A stretch of DNA of 64,000 nt from Channallabes apus (lineage: Eukaryota; Chordata; Actinopteri; Siluriformes; Clariidae), in NCBI GenBank assembly GCA_030522415.1, contig CM060109.1:37054392-37118391 (forward strand), given 5' to 3'. The position numbers and the translations under genes were made by a program. How positions within the stretch are numbered: position 1 is the stretch's first letter; each line of letters opens with the position of its first letter. Below the pieces are notes generated by a model. It was not told the origin of the DNA and did no database searches. It saw only the letters and a program-made list of their open reading frames with translations. Shown one piece after another: positions 10,237 through 23,019 of this stretch.

Positions 10237-10602
10237 TGGTTTGTGCTCTGACATGCACTGTTAACTGTGGGACCTTATATAGACAGGTGTGTGTCTTTCC
10301 GAATCATGTCCAATCAACTGAATTTACCACTGGTGTACTCCAATCTAGTTGTAGAAACATCTCAAGTATAATCAGTGAAAAGTGGATGCACCTGAGCTCA
10401 ATTTTGAGTGTCATGGCAGAGGCTATGAATACTTAGCTACAGTACAGTGTAATTATTTCTTTTTTCTTTCTTGTTGTCATTATGGGGTATTGTTTGTAGA
10501 ATTTTGAGAAAAAAATGAATTTAATCCCTTTTGAAATATGGCAGCAACAGCGCAAAATGTGGAAAAAATGAAGCGCTGTGAATACTTTCCGGATGCACTG
10601 TA

Positions 10603-12565
10603 CCACCATTTCGCCACAGGGGAGCAGTGTCTATGAGACTTACTGTTCTGTATGTATACATGTTTTATGTTTCTATACATGTACAATATGTCACTCATTT
10701 ATTCATCCAGTCATCTTATATAACAGCTTCAGTAAACATTTTATGTTGCTCACAGTAACATACGTAACATACTGTATACTGTATATTAACTACATTATAT
10801 GAATTGCATTTAAGTATATACAATATAGGTGTTATATATGTACCTGTATGATTTAAAACAGCGAATGATAATTTGGTAAGATATTGTAGTAATTATTTGG
10901 ATTTGGAATACAGGGCTTTAATATTGACGAGCCAGACCCCATGTCTTGAGGCTTGATAATCTAAAAAAAATAATAAAAAAAGCAACACAGAAACCAATAT
11001 GTAAGTTTCTAGCAATGCTCTACTGTATATAAAGCATCTTTAAGACATCTAGTTCCCTTATGTGGTATAGATAAATGTAAAACAACGATCAGAAAAAGCT
11101 TCAGGAAAACAGTCCACATGTCAGATCTGATTAATCTGTGAACAAACAAGCAGAGATTTTCTCTTGCAATCCCCAAAGATAAAAAGCAAAGAATGAATCA
11201 CATATATTAAAATGATTCTTCTTTGATAAATGTCAGTCATATGTAGGTGCACGTTCTCTGTGCGATATCAAAGGTCTTATTTCTGCATCTGGCTGTCATC
11301 ACACGCCTTTGATACATGATAAATTGCTGGAGCCTCTCCGCTCCCATGTGTGCAGGGTTTGTGATGGCTTTGATTTTGTGTACATACAGACATGCAGTGA
11401 TATGAATATTTTCATGTCATCTTATATCAACAGATTTTTCCCCCTCAATACTTTTATAGATTTTATGCTAGCAGCCATATGGCCTTGTGTTCAGAATGTA
11501 GGTCATCCTGGTCCTTGTCCTGCTCTTTTGTCACTTGAGACACTTATATTTAGCCACTCTTTTGGAGTTTTTGGGCGCTGTGATTGGGTGTCAGGACTGA
11601 CTGTTTCATAGGGTGAGCAGGGGCTAAATATATATCCTGTTGCCATGAATGTCACGTTATGCTCATCTTAACATAACCACTGCCTCTAAACCCAGTCCGC
11701 TGTAAATGTATGAAACGCTCCACTCGTTCACCTGCTTCCCTACTTTTTAAGTGATTTCTGCAAAGCCAGCAGCAGTCCAGATTTGTGCAATTTTAAGCTC
11801 TGTGAAAACAAAATTATTCTGCTGCCAATTTGTTTCGGATATGTACAGTGACTGTTGTTTTGTTTCTCTTCTTCACACCTTTATGTGAGAGTTTCTCAGT
11901 TTCTCCATTTTCATAGTATCTAGAGCAGCACCTAACAGAAAAGTGATTTCTCCAGAGAATTTACTGGGCTCAACAGGGGATGGGGGAAGATCATTATTTT
12001 CTTGAGAGCCAAGTGCATGAGAAAGACAGCTGTGTTTGTGTGGCTGTGTGTTTGAGAAAGACAGAGAGAGAGAGAGATAGAGAAAGCGAATGAAAGAGAG
12101 AGAGTTTATGTGGGGGTAGTTTTCTCAGGATGTTGGCATGTTTGACAATGGGTCTTTAGGCAGTGCATGCTGATGTAATCTCTCTAAACTCAGCTCAAAA
12201 TTAACTAGTTTTTTAAATAAATATTTCCAGCAGACCTTTGCTAATTACTAAGCTCAAAGGCAGTAATGTCCTGCTTGCATATAACATATAATCTTATAGT
12301 TGAAGACTTCAACAGGGCTTACTTTTTCTAGGTGTACTTAAAATTATGTCCAGTATACAGTAGGCTGATCAACACTGTCTTCCCAAACTAAAACATTCTA
12401 ACATGAGCTTTATTCAAGTCCAACATTATAGCTGAGAGAAAACTGTTTAATTCAATTAAATTGAGACACTCAATTTAACTCAATCAAAAAGAAAATGAGG
12501 AAAATAAGTATGAAATTTGTGAGAAAATACATGTATAAATCAAAATTATCATATTGTCCCAGATG
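10603..12565. other. Non-coding stretch, no recognised feature
   Basis: AT-rich sequence with a short GA-rich tract near 12060-12105. Open frames are short and without resemblance to any family. Confidence 0.6.
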
Positions 12566-12569
12566 AGCA

Positions 12570-13080
12570 AGCAAAGGGCGACGGTGGCAAGGAAAAACTC
12601 CATGAGATGTCAGTAGGAAGAAATCTTGAGAGAAACCAGACTCAACAGGGAACTCATCCTTATTTTGGTGATAGTGGGGATTGATTTGCAGTCATACTGA
12701 GTGTTAGGAGGCTGGAAAAGTGTTTAATAAGTTAATATGACGTCCACGTTTAGTATTGGAAACTTTTTATTGGTAGAAAACAGTTTGCAGGAATTTCAGT
12801 CCTGAACTATAGAGCAACTGCAGTCACAAGCCATCAGAGAACAGCTGTCTGCATCAGCTGAGACTATTTTCATGGTCAAGTGAAACCGTCCACAGTCAGT
12901 CACCACACGCATCCTAAGCAGACCACATGGGTCTCCGAAGAGAAGCAGGACACTAGGATGAGTCAGACAGGTCCACAGAGCAGAGGAGGTCTGGATCACT
13001 GGCAGCTCAGGAGCGACGTGTGCAACTTGACAGTGAGAGGCAGCGAGAGAGAGAGAGAGAGATGCAGAAAATTCTAGAGC
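12570..13080. repeat. Dispersed repeat, copy 1
   Basis: It shares long blocks with 15303-15815: ctccatgagatg near the start, a ttaggaggctgg block, cacaagccatcagagaacag in the middle, and tgagtcagacaggtcca followed by gaggtctggatcactg near the end. Both copies end in GA-rich runs. The class of this repeat is unknown to me. Confidence 0.75.
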
Positions 13081-13089
13081 ATGAATTTT

Positions 13090-14470
13090 AACTCAGTTAT
13101 CACTCTTTTACCTTATTGCCATTGCTTCTATTCAGTAAATCTCTACCAATTCATAAGAATATTTTCATGTATTGTACAGTAGCTTTTCATTTGGATTGCA
13201 AAAAACGCTGTGTCATTGTGTGTGTATTCATGTTTGTATGAAGATAGATGGAGAAAGTGGAAATGGAGGAAAGGCATGAGACTTTTTTTTGCCACAATCA
13301 TAAATTATGTAGCGGTTCGACACAAGCAGTACATAGTTTTTGAATATTTATGGAAGTATTTTGGAGGAAAATTACATCAAGTCAATTAAGCAGCTTCTCC
13401 TTGATCTAGGAACAGACACAGTTTGCCCAGTGTCAAATGTGTAGAACACACAATCATGTGGACACATTGTTGAAAAAGCCTTAATTAACACAAAGTTCTT
13501 GTTGCTTCAAGCATGTAAAATCAATCAATACTGTTTTTACTTGGGCAAATGTGTAGACATTAGGGTGTCTGACAAAGGCAGCACATATAAAAGCAAGGAC
13601 TTTTCATAAATTAGGTCTGGTTGCCATAGCAAAGAGAAATGAGAGAGAAAAAGAGATATGAGCATGAAAGAGAGAGAGTCTGTAAGAGAATGAGCATGAG
13701 CATGAATGTTTGTGTGTGACTGAGTGAAAGTGGCTGTGTGAATAGGAAATGTGAAGGTCATTTCTGTAGCTTGCATCAGACTAAAGCATTAACAGTAATT
13801 ATGCCCCCTCACATGCTCTCTTTATTTCCCCCTCTCCCTTTCTCCTCGACTTCCTAACATTGCTACACAGTAACTACGTAGAATGTCTCTTTCTCACTCA
13901 CTCTCCTCCAACAGTTGAATTGAACCGGCGCTGACCTCCAGCGTAAGAGTGTGGGTGTTCAGAAATGATGCCTTCACCCACACCAGATTTAACACCAAAT
14001 GGTTGTTTGGACGTGTACACACACACACACTGTTGAATATGATTGGCTCTGACTTAGCGAAGGGAAGAAGCATCATGAGGAAACAGAGAGCAGATTTACA
14101 TTGATTAGATCTCAGCAGAGATAGAAAGGGTAGAGAGTGTTGAGCCATGAAAATAAGCTAAGCGGAATCTGCAGTAGCTGCACGTGTTTGTGCGCATTTG
14201 CATATCTCCCTGTGTGATTTTCACCTCAGACATAATACACCACTGTGGTTGGCCTGCGTGTTTGGTTACTTGGTACTGGGGTACTGGGGTTTTAACAGAG
14301 CAAGCACTGTTATGTACATCCTTTTGTGTAAAACCACAAGGCTATGAGATTCATCAAGCACTCAAAACATAGACAGAAATAAATCATATCACTTTGAATC
14401 TATTCTGTCTCCAGGATTCTTTATACCGCCCAATTTATCACAGTGCTTTTTACTCGTCCTTCTAGGAAAG
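13090..14470. other. Non-coding stretch, no gene recognised
   Basis: Contains a GA-rich tract (13630-13680) and a short AC run (14018-14030). No supported gene. Confidence 0.6.
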
Positions 14471-14474
14471 CCTT

Positions 14475-14800
14475 TCTGGATTTCATTACATCCGATCCTC
14501 AGATGCGGGTTTTACACACTCTAACCGTTCTGCCCATAACTCGCCTAGTCTATTTGATTTGACCTGGTTACCCAATTTCTTCCTGTAAATCAAAGCAAAA
14601 TGTTTCTCCTGACCTACAAAGCTGCTAAAAATATGCAGTTGAACTGATGTGTCTAAAAAGGATCCCACCTGCATGTTAAGGCCAGAGTGTAAGTTTAGTT
14701 AAAGTCCTGAGATCTACACTCTCATCTGCAAGAGGCCTGACTGTTAATGTGTCATCACCAAAGACTTGAAGTTCATTCTCACAGACCCGGGGAAATCTCA
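14475..14800. repeat. Possible LINE (L2/CR1-like) remnant
   Basis: Phrases such as ctggttacccaatttcttcc followed by a cctacaaagctgct block recall the C-terminal end of fish LINE reverse transcriptase genes. All frames are broken. This is a weak call from resemblance only. Confidence 0.25.
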
Positions 14801-15302
14801 TCTCTCTAAAACACTTTCAATTCCAGCACTTTTCACCCAGCACTCCCTCATTCCTCGATAACTACACAGTTCTTATCTCCTCTATAAATTTTCACCTCTC
14901 TGTGATTTTTTTCCAATTGCTTTTCTGTCCTTTGTGTTATGTCTTGCTGTCTTGCTGTCTACAGTAAGCTGTATAGTAGACCTATATGTGTGATTTATAG
15001 CTGAATACTATATGTGCAATTCCTAAGTACCTGGGCTGTCTTTGCTGAGCTTCTTTCATCTTTTCATTCTCCCAGCATCTCCCAATAACATGTCAGGGCC
15101 CCTAGATGTGAATGAGAGTGTGAATCTGTTGGGAATGTGCATGGTGCTCTGTGATAGACCGGCATCCCATCCAAGGTGTCCTGTGTTTTTGAGGTACAGA
15201 CTCACTGTAAGCCTGACCAGAATAAAAGATTAACTTAATATTCAATTATATTAAATTCAATTTAGTTTTAACAATGGTCATTGTCACACATACAGTACTG
15301 TA

Positions 15303-15815
15303 AGCAAAAGAAAAAAAAAACTCCATGAGATGCCAATAGGAAGAAACCTTGAAAATAATTAGACTCAACAGGAATCTCATCCTCATTTGGGTCATATCAG
15401 ATAGCAGGGATTAATCTGTAGTCATACTGTGTGTTAGGAGGCTGGACGTTCAACAGTATAACAGGAGAGGTGCTTAAATTAATATGAAGTCTACTTTTGT
15501 TATTGGAAGCTCAGGTACAAAACTGTTTGTAGGAATTTCAGTCCTGAACTGCAGTCACAAGCCATCAGAGAACAGCTGTCTGCATCAGCCGAGTCCAAGA
15601 CTACTGTATCTTCTTGGTCAAGTGGAACCATCCACACTCACCCTACACACTCCAAGCAGCCCACATGGGCTTACATGCGATGAGAACTCCAACCAGAAGC
15701 AGGGCACCAGAATGAGTCAGACAGGTCCAGGGGACAGAGGAGGTCTGGATCACTGACAGCTCGTTAGACAGAGAGAGAGAGAGGGAGAGAGAGAGAGAGA
15801 GAGAAAACAGTTAGG
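15303..15815. repeat. Dispersed repeat, copy 2
   Basis: The partner of 12570-13080, collinear over about 500 bp with many substitutions and small indels. It ends in a GA microsatellite at about 15770-15803. Confidence 0.75.
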
Positions 15816-15829
15816 TATGGTCACAATCA

Positions 15830-16190
15830 CATGTACGTACTGTATAAGGTGAATGTATATTTAGTGGAGAGTGCAATCAGGGACTCCAACAGGACTAACT
15901 ATGACAGCATAACTAAAAGGTAGAGCCAGAAGAAAACACAGACATGACGGCTCCCTGGGAAGTAAAGCGACCTGTCACTCCACCTGAGTGATCAAATAGA
16001 GTGGAAAAGACAGCATCCAAATATACCATTTCCCCTAATACAAGATTATTAAAAAAAAAGGCCTGGCTAAATAAGTCGGACTTACTGTAAACACTGAGAC
16101 TGTGTCTGAGGCGTGAACAATAATTGGAAGGCTATTCCATAATTTTTGGACTTTGAAGAAAAATATGAATATGAATGAATAGATTTTTAA
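15830..16190. repeat. Probable 3' continuation of the same dispersed repeat
   Basis: A further collinear segment (blocks around ggactccaacaggactaact and ggaaggctattccataattt) that I recognise as common next to this repeat in fish genomes. It has no counterpart after copy 1 in this window. Confidence 0.4.
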
Positions 16191-16194
16191 GTTT

Positions 16195-17210
16195 CTACGT
16201 TCGTTTTAAAAATGCACTTACAGTATCATCATTATAATATAAACTCACTCCGGATTTTATTTTTAACATACCAAATGCTCAACTGCTCAGCAGAGTGCTA
16301 ATTATCATACTTCATTTTGGAAGAGGAGGATGTGTGATGAGAGAGAAGAACAAAGAAAGAAATACTGTAAGAGTGAAATTGTCTGTGGCCTATTGGGTCT
16401 CTCCTCTTACCTTCTCCCCAGTTTGATTGGAAACAAAGTCGTGTTTCCTCTAAACAGACTGAGGAGCTGGGACCAGTATGTGCTGTTAGTCAGCCTACAG
16501 CTACAGAGCTGCGTGGGCTGCCTGTGATTGGCTTCCTAGGGTTCCCAGGATACTGCAAGCATCAGAGGTGCCAAAGAATTCCAGATGAAACCCTGCAGCC
16601 AGCAAATCATATCATCTCATAATGAATAGAAAGAGGGAAAAGCTTTATGTCTGACAAATATAGACGGACTAAAAGAGCAAATGTTTCCGAAGCTTGAGCA
16701 CAGTAAAGTCAGCTGCAGGTAAAAAAGGAAAAAAGAAAAAAAAAATGAAAATGGGTCAAAGAGAGTAAAAAAAAGGCTTGAATTTCAAAATGGTCTTGAC
16801 CATTTGACATTTAGTAGACACACAAATAGAATATAAAACATTCATGAATATACCCAAATACTTATGCGCATGATGAAGATTGATATAAACATCCACTATT
16901 ATTTTCTTTGTGTGATTTGATGTTGAGCCTGTGGCTCATGCTGAATACAGAGTGAACGCTTTGGCTGGGTTTTTTAAAATTTTTTTATTTTTTATTTTTA
17001 TAACAACACATTTACTTGTCTCTCTCAATAAACAAGGGTAATAAAATAGAGCTCCAGTTCCACAGTCAATCATCATGTGCCAGTGAGCTTTTATAACAAA
17101 AGTCCTGCCATGTAAATTTAAGACGTCCTCTATATGATATTCACAAATTTGACTCAGCAGTCTTGTACCCTTAAAAATGGTTTTTCAGTGTTTTTTTTTT
17201 TTAATACACC
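16195..17210. other. Non-coding stretch, no recognised feature
   Basis: A-rich and T-rich runs near 16725-16775 and 16975-17000. No gene seen. Confidence 0.6.
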
Positions 17211-17214
17211 GCTA

Positions 17215-17640
17215 TGATATTATAATGCAAAACATTATGCCCAGTATTCTGTACCTTCCCCTTTGGCCATCCAGGCAGCTCTGGTCCCTTGGGGTATGAT
17301 TCCCCAAAATATCTGGGGTGTTTTGTGGTGTCTGGCACCAGCATATCCTTTGGTTCCTGTAATTTGTTGGGTAAGGCCTCCATGGATCGGACATGTTTGT
17401 TCAGAGTATTCTATGGGTGTTCAGTCAAGGTTGGATGACCTTGGACTCTTGGTGGTGTGGATGTGGTGCACTGGGTGTTCTGGTGTCTATTTGGATTTTG
17501 GTCCCTGTGGGCATGAGTCCCTTGATTGTTTATTTTTTTTTGTCCTTTGAGTGCCAGTGGTCCTGTCACCAATTTACTGGTATATAATTGATAATCAATG
17601 TTAATGTGTTAATGTTTATGTGATGTTAAGGTTATGGCTG
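17215..17640 (-). mobile_element. Internally deleted Tc1-like remnant
   Basis: The right end, read inverted, begins GCCATAACCTTAACATC. It is followed by a stretch shared, inverted, with the element at 18520-19015 (attggtgacaggaccac). The left part resembles, inverted, the 3' end of the fish Tc1 family with gccataacatta ends (tggcaccag near 17334, gcctccatggatcgg near 17376). The open frames here are not functional. Confidence 0.55.
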
Positions 17641-18395
17641 ATCTCTGTGGGTAAGCATATTTATGTTTCTGAAGCAATTTTACTTACAGTAGATATTTAA
17701 AAATGGTTTAGAATTCCAGATTTATTGTTATTTTATTGAGGATATCTAACTTCCATTCAAGGAGGAAGTGATCGTCAGAGCATCAGACCTAAATCTCCTC
17801 TGTCTTTAATGCTTTAAAGGCACTCTTCAAAATACACCTCAATCTCTCAACCTGATCTGTCGGCAGCTGAGGAATCATACTGTAGCTTACAACATTAATC
17901 ACTGCTAAGCAGTATCCTGTAAGCTGCCTCGTAGTAAAAAAAAAACTGCTAAATTTTTTTTTTCATAAATGATGCATTGGAACAGCATTAAAAGAGTTCT
18001 TGAGGGTTGTTAGAGAAACGCTTTTGGCCTATCAACAGAAGACGGTGCCACAGCAATCCATGACATACTGTAATTTGGTCCTTTTCTTTGGGGGAAAGAG
18101 TTGGTTTCATCTTTTCCCTTAACAATCAGAGTGACACTAGGCAATCTGTGTGCTCAAGAATAGTCAATGCTTTGTTATTCTGAATTTCTTTAGTTGTCCT
18201 TTGATGCAACATATGCAGCAGTTTAAACTATGCCACATGTCTTGGACAAAGAATCTGCTAGCCATCATCCTCACTCATTGGTAGCTGTCACATGATAAGG
18301 AAGGTTAGCTACTGTATGGAACAAAGTAGCATATTACTGAATTAGAAGAAAATTGTGATGCAAAAGTTCAAACAGTGAAATTGAACTGTTATATA

Positions 18396-18398
<3 letters not shown>

Positions 18399-18446
<48 letters not shown>
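18399..18446. repeat. (TA)n microsatellite
   Basis: About 24 TA units, directly upstream of the Tc1-like remnant. Confidence 0.95.
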
Positions 18447-18449
<3 letters not shown>

Positions 18450-18519
18450 GAAAGAAAATTGTTAATTTGTAAGCTCATAATCATGATATTAGAGTATACA
18501 ATGGTTTGTAGATATGGTA

Positions 18520-19015
18520 TAGACCAATAAGCCATAACATTAACACACAGATTAACATTGAATATCAATTATATATCAGTAAACTGGTGACAGGATCATT
18601 AGAACACCCAAGGCTCACTCATGCCTGCAGGGACCAAAAGCCCACCCATCCAGTCTGATCCCACAGAAAAGCCAATTCAGTGAATTACTGACAAAATCAA
18701 TGCTGGCCACTATTGAAAGGCTCCAGATTGATCAGTGTGCCAGTGCCCGGCAGAGAGCCCAAGACGCCAACCCGGCTTCCAATTGTCCTGAATCCCAATC
18801 CGTCAGAGCACCTGTGGGATGTACTGGAAAAACAATAGGTGATCCACAGAGGCCAAATTAGCAACACACAGCACCCAAAGGACCTGCTGCCAAAGTCCTG
18901 GTGCTAGAAACCACAGGACACAGGACACCTTCTTGTGGAGTCATGACTCGAGGATCCAAAGCTGCACAGGGTACTGGGTATGATGTTTGCGTTGTAATTT
19001 TTCAGATATAGTGTG
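18520..19015 (+). mobile_element. Internally deleted Tc1-like remnant, opposite orientation
   Basis: It starts with gccataacattaacac, keeps a piece of transposase 5' region (gtgacagg, then the caaggctcactcatgc block), and then jumps to the 3' end. There the sequence around 18793-18835 encodes a remnant of the conserved (N)P-E-HLWDVL motif of the DDE domain. It is a partner in inverted orientation to 17215-17640. Confidence 0.55.
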
Positions 19016-19102
19016 TGTCTTTCCCGAAGTTTTTGGAATGCTGAGTCTCAAACACTTAAGCTTCTGATTAGTAGCATTTGATCTGTTATATATATATATG
19101 TG

Positions 19103-19280
19103 GGGCCAGGGGTAGCTCAGTGGTTAAGGCATTGGACTACGGTTCGGACGATCCCAGGTTCAAACCCCACACCACCAAGTTGCCACTGTTGGGACCTTGA
19201 GCAAGGCCCTTAACGCTCAGATGTGTAATGACATAAAAATGTAAGTCGCTCTGGATAAGAGTGTCTGCCAAATGCCTAAA
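19103..19280 (+). repeat. tRNA-derived SINE
   Basis: The head resembles a tRNA gene, with an A-box-like tagctcagtggtta near 19112 and a B-box-like ggttcaaaccc near 19158. The body contains the teleost SINE phrases gagcaaggcccttaac and gtaagtcgctctggataaga. It lies between TA-rich runs (about 19087-19100 and 19286-19304), consistent with insertion into a TA repeat. Confidence 0.8.
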
Positions 19281-19305
19281 TATAAATATATATATATATA
19301 TATAT

Positions 19306-20849
19306 CAGACTGATTACTTTTTCAGCACTGAAAAAATAGCCTGCTAAATATATCTCACACACAGAGAAACACACATTGATCCCATGTTGAACCCACCTTC
19401 ATAACCCTGTTTCGTATACTGCTGGTTTTAAAAAAAGATCAGAAATTCATCCTGAAGGACCATACCTGTACAAAGAGACACAAAGAAAAGCTTAGACTAG
19501 TTTGTGCTTTTTCTTTTGTAATAGAGGAAAAGATTATACTTCAGTGATTTTTAGAACTGTTGAGATGTAAAAAATAATTTTTCACAGAGGAAGATGCAAA
19601 GAGTGGGTGGAGAAGATCAGAATCACTGACAGATTATAATTTGATCTAAGGGGAGATTATTCCTGAAAGATCCGCTGTGTATTTTCTATTGTTCTTGCTT
19701 GTGTCATGGCAAATTTCTTAGTCACAGGTTTTAAGCAAACAAAGCCAGCCAGAATGAGACTTGACTGCACTGGTGATTAGAGAAGAGTTTTCCCCTCCTA
19801 CCACAATCTACCCACAATTCCTCTAGTGGCAATATCAGGGGAGCATTTGGTTTGCAAATAGATTAAAGAGACAAAAGTGAAACTTGTTTTTGAAGCCTGA
19901 AGGTCTGATATGTTAGTGTGCTCAGAATGACTTTTTAGCATTCTAGCTTCCTGCCATCCTGAGGATTTTAGAGAGAGATGGCTTTTAAAAACATGGTCAT
20001 GCTGGATTTCAAGGTTGCTATAGCAGCAACCTAGCAAAAATGACAGGGACTTGATGATTTCAGATGAAAGACACAATTTACTGCTATTACAGTGCATTAA
20101 ACCTCAGGCTATCTTGGTAAATCCAAAAAGGGCTGTTTTTTTCAGGTAATTTCATTTTCTGCTCATCCCACCTTAAAATACAGACTTTTATGGGGAATGG
20201 GCAGGGGGGTCTTACTGCCAAAGAAAACGTAGATAGTCTTTGAGATGAGAAAAGAGAATAAAAGTATGTACAATAAAGGCATGGTATCATACATATCATC
20301 TCTGGTGTGTAGTTTCATTGATATTTAAATGCGCATTGACCAGATATGTCCTACTGTAGGTAGCCAGTTAAGCTATATCACACACGTTAGTTAGTATGGA
20401 TGAGTTTCTATAGCTACCAGTATTGAAAAAGGTAAACTCTGGCATTAACTTAAAAGTTGCCAGTAATATTTCAGCAGCACAATACTATACATAATAGCTT
20501 TAGTAATGCTAGCTAAAGACAACTAACACAAATGACAGGGCAGCAAAACATCCTTTCATTAAAAAAAAAAAAAGGTAATACAACCAGGCCTACACCCACC
20601 TCAGGCTAGCTAACAGGTTGCTTTCTACCAATTCTAGCTAGCTAACTAGCATTGATGATAACAGTAACACAGGCCCAGCAATGAATTAGCGCCCTGTATA
20701 GGTTTTATAGGTCATTAAATAATGTATCAATGTTGCTGTTTTCTCACTTATTTGCAAAAAAAAAAAACCCACAAGATTATCTATGGCTACAACATGCACA
20801 CTGACAACAGTCTGCATGCCACAATTTAAACCTGTACTGTACACATTTA
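19306..20849. other. Non-coding stretch, no recognised feature
   Basis: No gene or clear repeat was seen beyond short A runs. Confidence 0.55.
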
Positions 20850-22359
20850 CAGTGGCTTGAAAAGTATTAGGCCCCCTTGAACTTCACTTTACAGCCACAA
20901 ACATGAATCAATTTTATTGGAATTCCATGTGAAAGACCAATACAAAGTGGTGTACACGTGAGAAGTGGAACGAAAATCATACATGATTCCAAACATTTTT
21001 TTACAAATAAATAACTGCAAAGTGGGGTGTGCGTAATTATTCAGCCTCCTGAGTCAATACTTTGTAGAACCACCTTTTTCTGCAATTACAGCTGCCAGTC
21101 TTTTAGGGTATGTCTCTACCAGCTTTGCACATCTAGAGACTGAAATCCTTGCCCATTCTTCTTTGCAAAACAGCTCCAGCTCAGTCAGATTAGATGGACA
21201 GCGTTTGTGAACAGCAGTTTTCAGATCTTGCCACAGATTCTCGATTGGATTTAGAGCTGGACTTTGACTGGGCCATTCTAACACATGGATATGTTTTGTT
21301 TTAAACCATTCCATTGTTGCCCTGGCTTTATGTTTAGGGTCATTGTCCTGCTGGAAGGTGAACCTCCGCCCCAGTCTCAATTCTTTTGCAGACTCAAGAG
21401 GTTTTCTTCCAAGATTGCCCTGTATTTGGCTCCATCCATCTTCCCATCAACTCTGACCAGCTTCCCTGTCCCTGCTGAAGAGAAGCTCCCCCAAAGCATG
21501 ATGCTGTCACCACTATATTTGACAGTGGGGATGGTGTGTTCAGAGTGATGTGCTGTGTTAGTTTTCCGCCACACATAGCGTTTTGCATTTTGGGCAAACA
21601 GTTCCATTTTGGTCTCATCTGACCAGAGCACCTTCTTCCACATGTTTGCTGTGCAAACGGGACTTCTTATGGTTTTCTGTTAACAATGGCTTTCTTCTTG
21701 CCACTCTTCCATAAAGGACAGATTCCCCCACCTGAGCTGTAGATCTCTGCAGCTCGTCCAGAGTCACCATGGGCCTCTTGGCTGCATTTCTGATCAGCGC
21801 TCTCCTTGTTCGGCCTGTGAGTTTAGGTGGACGGCCTTGTCTTGGTAGGTTTACAGTTGTGCCATACTCCTTCCATTTCTGAATGATCGCTTGAACAGTG
21901 GCTCCGTGGGATGTTCAAGGCTTTGGAAATCTTTTTGTAGCCTAAGCCTGCTTTAAATTCCTCTATAACTTTATCCCTGACCTGTCTGGTGTGTTCTTTG
22001 GACTTCATGGTGTTGTTGCTCCCAATATTCTCTTAGACAACCTCTAAGGCCATCACAGAGCAGCTGTATTTGTACTGACATTAGATTACACACAGGTGCA
22101 CTCTATTTAGTCATTAGCACTCATCAGGCAATGTCTATGGGCAACTGACTGCACTCAGACCAAAGGGGGCTGAATAATTACCCACACCCCACTTTCCAGT
22201 TATTTATTTGTAAAAAAAATGTTTGAAATCATGTATGATTTTCATTCCACTTCTCACGTGTACACCACTTTGTATTGGTCTTTCAATACAAATGTTTGTG
22301 GCTGTAATGTGAAAAAAAATTGGAAAAGTTCAGGGGGCGAATACTTTTGCAAGCCACTG
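20850..22359 (-). mobile_element. Tc1-like element, full length with broken transposase
   Basis: Inverted termini CAGTGGCTTG(A/C)AAAAGTATT are flanked by TA (20848-20849 and 22360-22361). Matching subterminal sequence extends over about 150 bp at each end. The minus-strand transposase is present end to end but frameshifted. Confidence 0.88.
21054..22008 (-). pseudogene. Tc1 transposase pseudogene
   Basis: Minus-strand pieces in order: helix-turn-helix region (22008-21823, beginning MKSKEHTRQVRDKV); DDE first half with WSDETK (21643-21377); and second half with QQDNDPKH and NPIENLW (21380-21054). The three catalytic residues D, D and E are all still visible. At least two frame changes (22008 to 21643 and 21643 to 21380) and a disrupted linker make it inactive. 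Confidence 0.85.
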
Positions 22360-22720
22360 TACTGTATGTGTGTCACATAAACAAGTAGTGCTAAACCATA
22401 CCTCATTACTTTCATAACTGACAACTCTTTCGTTGATCCAAAATGTGCCACAGCATCTTTACTTAGCACACTACTAATCTCAACCAAATGGCTTTCTGGC
22501 AAGCCATTTTCAAAAAGCATAGAAACCACTATCACAGACAGCATAGTCAGATATATTGCCATGGCATGTTTACTTTTTTTGCTAACAGTGCCAATCGTGA
22601 CAGCAAGTTTCTTGATAATATTTGTCCCCCATTTACATTTTCTTTCTCAGCATCAGATAATACCAACAGACTACAGACTGAAAATCAGCATTAGTGTTAC
22701 TAGATCTTTTGGTAATGAAC

Positions 22721-22884
22721 GACTAGTGCAATAACACACTGAGACAACCTGAGCGGCCAATCTTATTGTGCACCAAATTAGTGAATGATCTGTCAATCCT
22801 ATTTGGAAGTTTATATAAAGGATTGACAGCTCATTCACTATTTCTTGCCTGCTCAGGTTGTTTCAGTGTGCTATTGCACCAGTC
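22721..22884. repeat. Foldback element / MITE-like inverted repeat
   Basis: The arms 22721-22804 and 22818-22884 are inverted copies with several mismatches and one roughly 10-nt indel. The ends are gactagtgcaat and attgcaccagtc. The short centre holds tttatataaa. No clear target duplication was seen. Confidence 0.75.
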
Positions 22885-23019
22885 TTACTAATTCTTACTC
22901 ACTGGGTTACATTCAACAGAATTTCACTTTTGTTTTTCCATATTCACTCATTACATTAGGACTTACAGTATAGACATCTACTGTACCATCTTGATTGATT
23001 AAGATTGATGTACTTACAG

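Larger units (their letters stand above)
9147..10600. mobile_element. Rearranged, foldback Tc1/mariner element
   Basis: The ends start CAGTGCCTCCGGAAAGTA and, inverted, CAGTGCATCCGGAAAGTA, each flanked by TA (9145-9146 and 10601-10602). The terminal inverted repeat extends well over 100 bp. The left third carries the 5' part of a Tc1 transposase on the plus strand (about 9515-9703, a helix-turn-helix region), followed by a C-terminal scrap. From about 9838 to 10236 the same gene appears on the minus strand from its N-terminus through its middle. The element is therefore largely palindromic and cannot encode a transposase. Confidence 0.8.

Noticed and set aside
19103..19175. Possible tRNA gene
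   Set aside because: A- and B-box-like segments are present, but they continue into a SINE body. No acceptor-stem pairing or anticodon arm could be established.
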